Shown here piece by piece: positions 1-7,132 of a stretch of 19,958 nucleotides of DNA. The stretch's first letter is position 1, and each line of letters starts with the position of its first letter. The stretch lies in NCBI GenBank assembly GCA_023423675.1, contig JAFAFD010000079.1, positions 1 to 19,958 of the forward strand. The letters are read 5' to 3'. Origin of the DNA: Pseudomonadota bacterium. Its GTDB lineage: Bacteria > Pseudomonadota > Gammaproteobacteria > Xanthomonadales > Xanthomonadaceae. The notes beneath the pieces were generated by a model. That model worked only from the letters and a program-made list of their open reading frames with translations. It did not search any database and had not been told where the DNA came from. Both the position numbers and the translations under genes were made by a program.

Positions 1-315
1 GGCTACCAGATGAACAGCATCCAGAACCTGGACAAGGACGATCCGTTCGTGAAGGCGGTGGCCGACCTGCCGATGTCACCGCGGGTGCGTTACCACTCGA
101 TCATCGCCCGTGCCAGCGCCGACGGCCCGCTGGAAAAGACCAACGACGGGCTGGTGCCGTACTGGAGCTCGCACCTGCCCAACGCGGTATCGGAAAAGGT
201 GATCGTGTCCGGGCACAGCGTGCAGGAAGCCACGCCGGCGATCGTCGAACTGCGGCGCATCCTGCATGAGGACATGCAGGCGCACCCGCTGCGTCAGCCG
301 CTGCATCACCCGTAG
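1..315 (+). CDS. Alpha/beta hydrolase (esterase/lipase-like), C-terminal fragment
   Basis: The frame is open from base 1 to a TAG at 313-315, so this is the last 104 residues of a gene that starts before the window. The fragment carries what look like the last two members of a serine-hydrolase catalytic triad. The Asp lies in the stretch KTNDGLVPYWSSHL (about visible residue 49), and the His in SGHSVQE (about residue 72), followed by a short helix VELRRIL. Aspartate followed by a strand, then GHS with the His near the C-terminus, is the usual end of alpha/beta-hydrolase esterases and lipases. The nucleophile elbow and any signal peptide lie upstream and cannot be seen, so substrate and location are unknown. 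It converges on the effector gene, with only 11 bases between the two stop codons. The family call is moderately secure; a more specific function is not supported. Confidence 0.7.
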   Translation, partial: GYQMNSIQNLDKDDPFVKAVADLPMSPRVRYHSIIARASADGPLEKTNDGLVPYWSSHLPNAVSEKVIVSGHSVQEATPAIVELRRILHEDMQAHPLRQPLHHP

Positions 316-326
316 TCGCGGCACGC

Positions 327-2939
327 TCAGGCCGGCAAACGTGGCCCCTGCTGCTCACGCTGCTGCGCCTGCGCCAGCTGCTCCTGGTCCAGGCGATCGG
401 CGCGATCAAACACGTCCTTGAGCGGCGGCGCGGGACTTTCCAGATCGACCGCAGCGCGGAAGCCGGGAACGTCGCCCATCACCCACAGGCGGTCTTCGCT
501 CACCAGGGCACGCTCCACCCGGCCCGCATCGTGGATGCCGGCCTCCTTGGCCTTGAGCATTGCCTGCGCAACCACTTCATCGGGAACATGGGCGAGCACT
601 TCACCACGGATGCGGTCGAACAGCGCGCGGTTGGCGGCTGACCCGCCCGGCGGCAGAGCGGCCTCCGGCTGGCCGGTAACCGCAGGCAGTTGCCCGGCCG
701 TCTCGATCTCGGCGGCAGTGGTGACCGCCCGGGGCACCATCCGGCTGTCGGAGAACATGCCGTCGCGGCCATCATCCATCATCGTGACGATGGCGCTTCC
801 CGCGCCCACCCTGCCGGTGGCTGGGTCGGGCTGCAGCGTCAGCGTGAACGGACGTCCTGCCTTGTCCAGGCCAGCGGCGGCATGGGTCTTTTCGATGGCG
901 GCAGTGGCAGCATCCAGCTGTGCAGCGGTGCGCTCGATACCCGCGGCCTCGTAGGTGGACGCGACGAGACCACGCAGTGCGTTTGCCTCAGGCAGGATCG
1001 GGTTGGCCTTGGCCTGCAGCGCCAGCCCCTGCAGGTCATGCACACCCTGCTGCTGGCTGGCGTGCACGGCATTGAGTTCATCACGCAGATTGCCTTCGGC
1101 CTGGTTGACGCCATAGACGCGGCCGGGCGTGGTCCACTCGCCATTGCTCTGCAGCTGGTAGTCGTGGCCATCGGAGGCGCGCAATGAATAGGTGTCCGCT
1201 GCCGCCTTCTGTATCGCCTCAGGCACCGGCCAGTACCTGTCCCAGCCGAACTGCCGGTAAGCCACGTCATAGCGCGCCGCCAATGCGGGAGGCGTGTTCA
1301 TCGCATTTTCGGCGATGCGCACACGCGCCTGCTGGTCCAGGGCCGCCGCTCGCTCCGGGTTTGCGGTCTCGGCATGGGAGATGCGGATGCCATGCTCAAG
1401 CACGTCGGTCACCACCTCCCGATGCCAGGCGCCGGTGCTGGCATTGCGCACCCAGTCGGCATGGCCCCCCATGCTGGGCGTGTCGCCGCGGGCAGCGGGC
1501 TGCCGATAGGGATCAACCGGATCGGAAAGCTTGGCCAGGCCAAGCTCGTACGACGCGTTGGCCGAGTGGTAATTGAGCTCGTTGGCCAACCGGTCACCGG
1601 CGACGTAGCGCACGTTGCGATAGGCGGGGTCGGACTGCGCGCCCCCCGTGGCCAACTGCTGGGTATCGGCCGTGCGGCTCCAGGTGCGCTTGGGATCCTC
1701 CGGATCGCGCGTCCACTCATTGCCGTCTGCGTCCTTCTGGGTATAGACCCGTTTGATGTCTTCCTCGCGCGCCCAGCGTTCCCCCATGAAGGCGCCGCCC
1801 ACGCCACCGACGATGCCGCCGATGCCGCCGGTGATGAGCGCACCCGGTCCCGTTTCAGACCCGGCAATCAGGCCGTAGCCGGCGCCGGAGAGGAACCCCA
1901 GGGCAATGCCGCCGCCGATGCCGCCGACATTGCGGCCGACGAAATGGGTTTTGGCCGAATCCGCACCCGTCTGGTTGCCCTGCGACTGCAGGCGGACCAC
2001 ATCGTGACCGGTGGTCGCGAAATCATAGGCGACGGCTGCTACAGCCAGTGCCGTGCCACCACGGGCCAGCATGCTGGGCCGCACGCCACGGGCAGCGGCC
2101 TCGGCCGCCGCCGTACCCGACGCGATGCCTGCATCCAGCGCGGCGACCGGCGCGACCGCGCCCGTGATGCCGGTGGGCGCACGCACCATTCCCCTGGCAG
2201 CCAGTTCTGACGCTGATTCGAAGGCCACAGCGTCAGCCCCCAGCGCCGTTGCCGCCTCCCTCGAAATGCGTACCGTCGTGATGTCACCGCCAAGCTGTGC
2301 CTGCGGAATGAACACGCCCTTGGGCACGGCATCGACAAAGGCGGCCTGCACCCGTGGCAGCACGGCCGGTGCACCGCCCTGCGCGTGCACCACTTTCAGG
2401 TCGGCAATCGCCTGCCCACCCAGCGTACGCACGTTCGGGTTTTCGAGAATGGTGGGCAGTTCCACTTTGCCGAACACCCGCTCGATGTTCGCCTGCGTGG
2501 CGATGACCTTCACGTCGCCGCGCAGCGAACCTGCAAATTCCTTGGACGCCTCACCCCACAGGCAGCCCTCCAGTGACGTAGGGCTGTTGGCCAGCGCCTT
2601 GGGCGAGCCGTAGAGAAACTCGGTCGCGGCAGCACCCGCACTCTGCAACGACTGGCCATTCCTGACCATGATCCCTTCAACCGTCTCGGCAATGGCGTCT
2701 GAAACCTGCCGGTTTGACAGGAACTGCGCCCGCGGGGTGTGGTTGATGATGGGTTCGTTGGTACGGGCGGCCATCTCCAGCGCGATGGTTTCCGATGACA
2801 CATCGCCGACCGGCCGGCTGTAGAGATAGCCACCCTCGCCGACCGCCTTGGCCGGATACTCACGGACGATTGCCTGGATTTCCTGCAGTGAACCTGCCTG
2901 ACGGATCCTGCGTATCTGATCGACATAATCGTCGCTCAT
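327..2939 (-). CDS. Candidate type IV secretion effector with XVIPCD-like C-terminus (X-Tfe)
   Basis: An 870-residue protein starting at ATG 2939 (MSDDYVDQIRR), preceded by a GAGG ribosome site. A longer reading to 3047 would run inside the upstream gene. Seen: an N-terminal globular region of about 1-260 that I do not recognise (YLYSRP near 39-43, TPRAQFLS near 68-75, SPTSLEGCLWGEAS near 119-132); a hydrophobic alanine stretch near 296-305; a glycine-zipper stretch of about 334-386; two D-x-G-x-x-x/W-containing segments near 403-420 and 590-606; and a C-terminal domain of about 763-870 ending in DQEQLAQAQQREQQ. That tail, with LFDRIR, KAKEAGI, LWVMGD and a Gln-rich end, follows the layout of the XVIPCD, which takes Xanthomonadales effectors to the antibacterial T4SS through VirD4. 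The usual DHV motif is replaced by ERA, so the domain is divergent. There is no N-terminal signal peptide. It overlaps its upstream partner by ATGA, as effector-immunity pairs often do. The toxic activity is unknown. Confidence 0.72.
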   Translation of the reverse strand: MSDDYVDQIRRIRQAGSLQEIQAIVREYPAKAVGEGGYLYSRPVGDVSSETIALEMAARTNEPIINHTPRAQFLSNRQVSDAIAETVEGIMVRNGQSLQSAGAAATEFLYGSPKALANSPTSLEGCLWGEASKEFAGSLRGDVKVIATQANIERVFGKVELPTILENPNVRTLGGQAIADLKVVHAQGGAPAVLPRVQAAFVDAVPKGVFIPQAQLGGDITTVRISREAATALGADAVAFESASELAARGMVRAPTGITGAVAPVAALDAGIASGTAAAEAAARGVRPSMLARGGTALAVAAVAYDFATTGHDVVRLQSQGNQTGADSAKTHFVGRNVGGIGGGIALGFLSGAGYGLIAGSETGPGALITGGIGGIVGGVGGAFMGERWAREEDIKRVYTQKDADGNEWTRDPEDPKRTWSRTADTQQLATGGAQSDPAYRNVRYVAGDRLANELNYHSANASYELGLAKLSDPVDPYRQPAARGDTPSMGGHADWVRNASTGAWHREVVTDVLEHGIRISHAETANPERAAALDQQARVRIAENAMNTPPALAARYDVAYRQFGWDRYWPVPEAIQKAAADTYSLRASDGHDYQLQSNGEWTTPGRVYGVNQAEGNLRDELNAVHASQQQGVHDLQGLALQAKANPILPEANALRGLVASTYEAAGIERTAAQLDAATAAIEKTHAAAGLDKAGRPFTLTLQPDPATGRVGAGSAIVTMMDDGRDGMFSDSRMVPRAVTTAAEIETAGQLPAVTGQPEAALPPGGSAANRALFDRIRGEVLAHVPDEVVAQAMLKAKEAGIHDAGRVERALVSEDRLWVMGDVPGFRAAVDLESPAPPLKDVFDRADRLDQEQLAQAQQREQQGPRLPA

Positions 2940-3373
2940 GACACGACCTCGTCGTCGGAAATCAGGATCCAGCCCTCCCTGAACAACACGCGGCCCTGGA
3001 AGCGGCCGCTGGGATAGTCCACCAGCAGGCGAGGCCTGCGCTCCCATGCAGCGCCGGCAGCAACCAGTTCGCTGATGAGTCGCTGCAGGCGCTCCACGTC
3101 GGAGAATGCGAATACCTGGGCGGTGCCGGGCATCGGCATTCCCAGGTTGCGATCCAGGCGATAACCGAACGCAACGACTTCGATGTTGAAATCGTTGTCG
3201 TTGGCGAGAAAGGCGCGCTGGATCTCACCGAACAGTTCCTGCCCATCGAAGCACACGGCGAACGCATCGTGCCCGGCCTGATCGGCACCGCGGACCAGGC
3301 CGGCAAATCTCGCCCGGCCGCTGGGCAGATCCTGCCAATCGAAGGGGGACGAAAGCGGAACGGCGGGATCCAT
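2936..3373 (-). CDS. Small soluble protein, candidate immunity protein for the downstream effector
   Basis: I do not recognise a family. I favour the ATG at 3373 (MDPAVPLSS, 145 aa) because an AGGAG lies about ten bases upstream. An ATG at 3382 sits too close to that AGGAG, and a GTG at 3514 would give 192 residues. The protein is hydrophilic, with no signal peptide, lipobox or membrane segment. Its middle alternates charged loops and aromatic strands (DFNIEVVAFGYRLD) before a helix (VERLQRLISELVAAG), and it ends acidic (ISDDEVVS). Its TGA overlaps the effector's ATG, so the two are probably translationally coupled. A small protein immediately upstream of a T4SS effector gene is the usual place for the cognate immunity protein. 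Many such proteins in this system are periplasmic lipoproteins; this one looks cytoplasmic, which would imply a cytoplasmic target. Immunity function is inferred from position only; a chaperone is the main alternative. Confidence 0.6.
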   Translation of the reverse strand: MDPAVPLSSPFDWQDLPSGRARFAGLVRGADQAGHDAFAVCFDGQELFGEIQRAFLANDNDFNIEVVAFGYRLDRNLGMPMPGTAQVFAFSDVERLQRLISELVAAGAAWERRPRLLVDYPSGRFQGRVLFREGWILISDDEVVS

Positions 3374-3530
3374 CACGGGCATGCTCCTGGGGTCGGCAAT
3401 CGGCGCTGAACTTACCACCGCCCCTGCCAGTGCGCCATTCACACGGGCATTGACTGCATTTCCACCTTGCTGAATGCGTGACGGGCGCAGCACATCGCCA
3501 CGCCCGCCACTCACCCTTGCCGATGGACCG

Positions 3531-5639
3531 TCAGAAATCGAGGCTGTAACCCAGCGTCACCGTCCGCCCACGCCCGGCGAAGTACCGCGCCGGTTCGATC
3601 AGCGCGCTCTGCGAGTAGTAGGTGATGTACTGGCGGTCGAACAGGTTGGCGATGCCCAGGTTCACCTTGCCCTTGGCAAGCCTGTAGTCCACGCCCAGAT
3701 CGAACAGCGCGTAGCCGCTGAATTCCTTGGCGGCTTCGTCGAAGTTGCGGCTGAAGGCGTACTGCCCCTGCACGAAGGTCGACAGCTCCGGCGTCCACTG
3801 CGCCGACCAGGTGGCGATGACGCGGTTCGGTGCGATGTTCAGGCCATCCAGGCGCGCATCGAGCCGGCCATCGGCGTTGCTGTCATAGCGGCCCCGGGTC
3901 CAGGCATAGGACAGGCCCAGGCGGTGCGCATCGTTCAGGCGGTAACGCACGCTTGCATCCAGGCCTTCGATGGCGGTCTTTTCGCGGGCGAGCTGGAACG
4001 CGCCGTCGACTGCGATGACGCGCGTGCCATACTCGGAGCGCGACTGGAACGCACTGGCCTCGGCTTCCCACGACGGCGAGCGGTAGCGCACGCCGATCTC
4101 GCTGTTGCGGGTCAGCAGCGGCTGCAGCGAACGCAGCGATTCCACGTTGGTGCCCGGCGTGTTGATCGAGCGCAGCACGCGGCCGACGTCGGGCATGCCG
4201 AACCCTTCGGAATAGCTGGCGAAGGTGTTGAAGCGCTCGGTCGGCGCGTACACCAGGCCGATGTTGCGCAGGTTCTGCTGGAACTTCAGCTTGCCGCCCT
4301 GCACCGCCACGCGGTTGTAGCGGTACAGCGTGGTGTAGCTGTCGATGCGCAGGTCGGCCTCTTCGCGGCGCCAGCCGCCCTGCACGGTCAGCTGCGGCAG
4401 CAGTCTGTAGTCGGCCTGCACGAAGCCGGCCACGCTGCTGTAGCGCGAATCGGGCACGTAGGTGCGGCCGCTGCCGTACAGATCCTGCTTGCCACTGTCG
4501 CGCAGCGTGTCCACGCCGGCAGTGATCTTCAGGTCGCCGCCGAGCAGGTCATCGCGACCCAGGCTCGTCTTGGAGCCCCACTTCGAGGCGGTCGAGCGCG
4601 ACTGGTCATACAGCGTGCCGACCGGTGCGATCAGCGGATCCTGGAAGGTGGACGAATTGTCGGCGCCGAACAGGCCTTCGAACTCCTGGTTGAACACCAT
4701 CGCCTTCAGTTCCACGCCCGCCAGGTCGTGGTGGGTGTAGCTGAGGCCGGTGGTCCAGGCATCGTTCCAGGCCGGCGTACCCGGCGGCGTGCCGCGCACC
4801 GACGTCGTGGCGATGCCCAGGTCGCGGTTGCCGGCCACCGGCACGTAGTCGGCCTTGGACTTGATGCGATAGCGGTTGCTGCTGAACTGCAGCTCCTGGT
4901 TGTCGTCGATCCAGTAGCCCAGCTTGGCGTGCAGGTCATAGGCACGGGTCGACATCAGGTCGCCCTGGGTGACGTCCACGCCGATCGGCGTGCCCTCGCC
5001 GTCCACCCACAGGCCCTGGTCTTCATAACCGGCGCCGAGCAGGTAGTCCCACTTGCCCTTGCTGCCGCTGATGCGGTAATCGGCGCGATAGCCGGTGGTT
5101 TCACCGCGCACCTCGGACGTCGGCAGCGTGGTCTGCACGCCCACGTGCTGGTTGACCGCACCCGGCTCCGGGCGCCGGGTGATGAGGTTGATGGTGCCGC
5201 CGGTGGCGCCCAGGCCGTTCATGGCGTTGGCGCCCTGGATGACCTCGATGCGCTCGACCAGCGCGTAGTCGATCGTATGAGCTTCGCGGCCCGTCGGGCG
5301 CAGCGGGTTCGACTGCGGAATACCATCGACCAGGATCAGCGGCGTGCGCCCGCGCAGGGTCTCGCCACTGCCGTTCATCTTGCCGCGGCTGGGCGTGTAC
5401 GACGGCAGCAGGCTGGACAGCACATCGGACGAATTGCTGCTGAGGCGCAGCTGCTGCTCGATCTGTTCCTTGCCGATGATCACCACCGTCTGCGGCGCGG
5501 TAGCCGCGTCCTGGCCGGTACGCGAGGCGGTCACGATGACCTTGTCGAGCGTCTGCGCCTCGGGCGGGGCCTGTTCGGCGTGGGCGTTGGCACAGACCAG
5601 CAACGAAATGGCGACCGTCAGCCGCGAATATCTCAGCAC
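3531..5639 (-). CDS. TonB-dependent outer-membrane receptor (siderophore-receptor-like)
   Basis: A 702-residue protein, normal length for a TonB-dependent receptor. The start is a GTG at 5639, supported by a GAGGAG site five bases upstream. A signal peptide (about 1-21, cut after ANAHA) is followed by a TonB box-like DKVIVTAS (32-39). The plug domain spans about 45-156, with LILVDGIPQSNPLR, IEVIQGANAM and GATGGTINLITR. The 22-strand barrel ends in LGYSLDF with the terminal Phe expected for BAM-dependent insertion. Substrates cross the outer membrane using TonB-ExbBD energy. The plug wording (GETLRGRTPLILVDGIPQ, then GATGGTINLIT) reminds me of the aerobactin/rhizobactin receptor group, so ferric hydroxamate uptake is my first guess, but this is not proven. 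I found no clear Fur box upstream. No siderophore biosynthesis or ABC transport genes are adjacent, so it may use a xenosiderophore. Confidence 0.9.
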   Translation of the reverse strand: MLRYSRLTVAISLLVCANAHAEQAPPEAQTLDKVIVTASRTGQDAATAPQTVVIIGKEQIEQQLRLSSNSSDVLSSLLPSYTPSRGKMNGSGETLRGRTPLILVDGIPQSNPLRPTGREAHTIDYALVERIEVIQGANAMNGLGATGGTINLITRRPEPGAVNQHVGVQTTLPTSEVRGETTGYRADYRISGSKGKWDYLLGAGYEDQGLWVDGEGTPIGVDVTQGDLMSTRAYDLHAKLGYWIDDNQELQFSSNRYRIKSKADYVPVAGNRDLGIATTSVRGTPPGTPAWNDAWTTGLSYTHHDLAGVELKAMVFNQEFEGLFGADNSSTFQDPLIAPVGTLYDQSRSTASKWGSKTSLGRDDLLGGDLKITAGVDTLRDSGKQDLYGSGRTYVPDSRYSSVAGFVQADYRLLPQLTVQGGWRREEADLRIDSYTTLYRYNRVAVQGGKLKFQQNLRNIGLVYAPTERFNTFASYSEGFGMPDVGRVLRSINTPGTNVESLRSLQPLLTRNSEIGVRYRSPSWEAEASAFQSRSEYGTRVIAVDGAFQLAREKTAIEGLDASVRYRLNDAHRLGLSYAWTRGRYDSNADGRLDARLDGLNIAPNRVIATWSAQWTPELSTFVQGQYAFSRNFDEAAKEFSGYALFDLGVDYRLAKGKVNLGIANLFDRQYITYYSQSALIEPARYFAGRGRTVTLGYSLDF

Positions 5640-5695
5640 GTGAACTCCTCTTGGGGGGAGGGCGTGGCGATATGGCTGGCCCGGAACAGGGGCGT

Positions 5696-5724
5696 ATCTT
5701 TCCCGACGTGTCGAAATGCGTCAA
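5696..5724 (-). promoter_or_regulatory. Candidate sigma70 promoter of the TonB receptor
   Basis: On the minus strand TTGACG (5724-5719) is followed after 17 bases by AAAGAT (5701-5696), about 57 bases before the GTG start. The -35 is strong and the -10 weak (3 of 6). No Fur-type GATAAT repeats overlap it. Confidence 0.35.
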
Positions 5725-5793
5725 ATCCATGCGCCGGGCCAAAGGGCCCGCAGCGTTCGCCAGCCGCCCATCCCGGCACACCTCCTCCTCCCG

Positions 5794-5829
5794 TTCCATG
5801 GCATGCTCCGTGAAACCGTTTTCATGGAA
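5794..5829 (+). other. Inverted repeat in the leader of the EEP-family gene
   Basis: TTCCATG (5794-5800) pairs with CATGGAA (5823-5829), and inside it TGAAA (5811-5815) can pair with TTTCA (5820-5824) as an alternative. The element ends just before the GGAGGG ribosome site of the next gene. It could form a leader stem-loop, but a 22-base spacer between 7-base arms may be chance. Confidence 0.25.
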
Positions 5830-5844
5830 TGGAGGGATTCCACG

Positions 5845-6702
5845 ATGTTGTCGCGTCTTCGCCGGCCCGCACTGTGCGCGCTGCTGGCTCTTGCTCTGCC
5901 TGCCGCTGCCTGGGCAGCCCAACCGCCCGCTCCGCTGAAGGTGATGTCCTTCAACGTGCGCACCCCGGCCGATACCGAACCCGGCAAGCGCTGGGACGAC
6001 CGTCGCGATGTGATGGTCAAGGTCATCCTCGATGCGCACCCGGCCGTGGTCGGCACCCAGGAACTGGTGCAGGAACAGGCCACCTACCTGGCCGCCCACC
6101 TGCCCGGCTATCGCTGGTTCGGCGAAGGCCGCCGCGGTGGCGACGGCGACGAACACATGGGCGTGTTCTACGACACCAAGGTGCTGGCCATCGAGGAGTC
6201 GGGCAACTTCTGGCTGTCCGATACGCCGGACGTGCCGGGCAGCATCACCTGGGGCAACCTGTACCCGCGCATGGTCACCTGGGCACTGTTCCGCCGCCTG
6301 GACGATGGCCGTCGCTTCTACTTCATGGACACCCATCTGCCCTACCGCGACGAGGACGAGCCGCGCCGGATCAAGGGTGCCGAGCTGATCGCCAAGCGCC
6401 TGCAGACGCTCCCGGCCGACCTGCCGGTGGTGCTGACCGGTGATTTCAACACCGAGCCGGGCAGCGAGACCTACAAGGCGTTCACCCGCGTGCTGCAGGA
6501 CACCCGCACCCAGGTGAAGGCGCCGAAGGGCCCGCGCGAGACCTTCCACGATTTCACCGGCAAGGCCACCGTGCAGCTGGACTGGGTGCTGGTGCGTGGC
6601 TTCCATGCGCGCAGCTTCACCACCGACGACCGTCGCATCGGCGGCGTGCTGCCGTCGGACCACTTCCCGCTGGTGGTCGAACTGGACTGGCCGAAGCCCT
6701 GA
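5845..6702 (+). CDS. Exported endonuclease/exonuclease/phosphatase (EEP) family protein
   Basis: A 285-residue protein with start ATG 5845, chosen because GGAGGG lies eight bases upstream; in-frame ATGs at 5824 and 5716 lack one and would hide the signal peptide. Residues 1-24 form a signal peptide (cut after AAWA), so it is exported to the periplasm or beyond. The EEP metal-dependent phosphoesterase motifs are all present: SFNVR (Asn37), GTQE (Glu73), DTHLP (Asp162, His164), TGDFNTEP (Asp200, Asn202), LDWVL (Asp246) and SDHFPL (Asp272, His273). The fold covers DNase I, sphingomyelinases, phosphoinositide phosphatases and secreted nucleases. The compact form with RWDDRR and WGN..PRM is common in exported bacterial EEP proteins of unknown substrate. 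It faces away from the TonB receptor across a 205-bp gap and converges on the next gene with 16 bp between stops. The fold is secure; the substrate is not. Confidence 0.9.
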   Translation: MLSRLRRPALCALLALALPAAAWAAQPPAPLKVMSFNVRTPADTEPGKRWDDRRDVMVKVILDAHPAVVGTQELVQEQATYLAAHLPGYRWFGEGRRGGDGDEHMGVFYDTKVLAIEESGNFWLSDTPDVPGSITWGNLYPRMVTWALFRRLDDGRRFYFMDTHLPYRDEDEPRRIKGAELIAKRLQTLPADLPVVLTGDFNTEPGSETYKAFTRVLQDTRTQVKAPKGPRETFHDFTGKATVQLDWVLVRGFHARSFTTDDRRIGGVLPSDHFPLVVELDWPKP

Positions 6703-6718
6703 GCACGTGCGGCCATCG

Positions 6719-6982
6719 CTACGGCGGTGGCCGCCTTCCCAGCAGGCGATACAGCGCCTGATGCTGGTCGCGGGCCTGGCAGATGCGTGCGGCGATGGCC
6801 AGGAACAGGCCGATGCCGACCAGGCCTGGCCCGAGCATCGCATCGGGCATGCGCAGGAAGCCGATGGCCACTGCCAACGCGGCCAGCACCAGCAGCGCCA
6901 CCACCACTACGGACAGGCCTGCGCCAGGCAGGCCGGGATCGCCGAACAGCACCCGCTGCGTCGATTGCTTGTCGTCACTCAT
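6719..6982 (-). CDS. Small inner-membrane protein with two predicted helices
   Basis: An 87-residue protein I do not recognise. It is judged real because AAGGAG sits eight bases before its ATG at 6982 and because the product is a coherent membrane protein rather than a shadow of a larger gene. A hydrophilic N-terminus (MSDDKQSTQRVLFG) precedes helix 1 of about 22-43 (rich in Val, Ala and Leu), a short loop with proline, helix 2 of about 49-67, and a basic C-terminal tail (YRLLGRRPPP). The positive tail suggests both ends lie in the cytoplasm. No catalytic motif is visible. It lies downstream of the efflux operon terminator on the same strand and has 98 bases of its own between that terminator and its start, so it is probably transcribed separately. 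Confidence 0.65.
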   Translation of the reverse strand: MSDDKQSTQRVLFGDPGLPGAGLSVVVVALLVLAALAVAIGFLRMPDAMLGPGLVGIGLFLAIAARICQARDQHQALYRLLGRRPPP

Positions 6983-7080
6983 TGCCGCCGCTCCTTGGAA
7001 CCTGCCCTATTAGTTACTACGGCGGGCCAGCGCTTCGGCAGAGTCAGAAGCGTCATGACGGCAGCGGGCCAGATACAACA

Positions 7081-7110
7081 AAGGGACGGATGCCTGCGCA
7101 TCCGTCCCTT
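7081..7110 (-). terminator. Terminator of the smeU1VWU2X operon
   Basis: A perfect 12-bp stem (7081-7092 with 7099-7110) and a 6-base loop lie 22 bases after the smeX stop. On the minus strand the stem is followed by a weak T-rich run (TTTGTTGTAT). It should end the efflux transcript before the 87-aa gene. Confidence 0.8.
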
Positions 7111-7132
7111 CGTGGGTACCGCAACCCTGCGG

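Noticed and set aside
2939..3047. Upstream start of the effector at 3047
   Set aside because: It would overlap the small gene by over 100 bases. The ATG at 2939 has a ribosome site and the ATGA coupling typical of such pairs.
3474..5813. A 779-codon open frame on the plus strand opposite the TonB receptor
   Set aside because: It mirrors the receptor gene, is low in complexity with repeated AVA/RRR patterns, and has no ribosome site or domain.
5640..5844. Fur box in front of the TonB receptor
   Set aside because: I searched the gap for GATAAT-type inverted repeats and saw none; iron control cannot be claimed from the sequence.
5101..6843. A 580-codon minus-strand open frame across the EEP gene and the receptor start
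   Set aside because: It spans two real genes and the promoter gap between them, and shows no recognisable domain.
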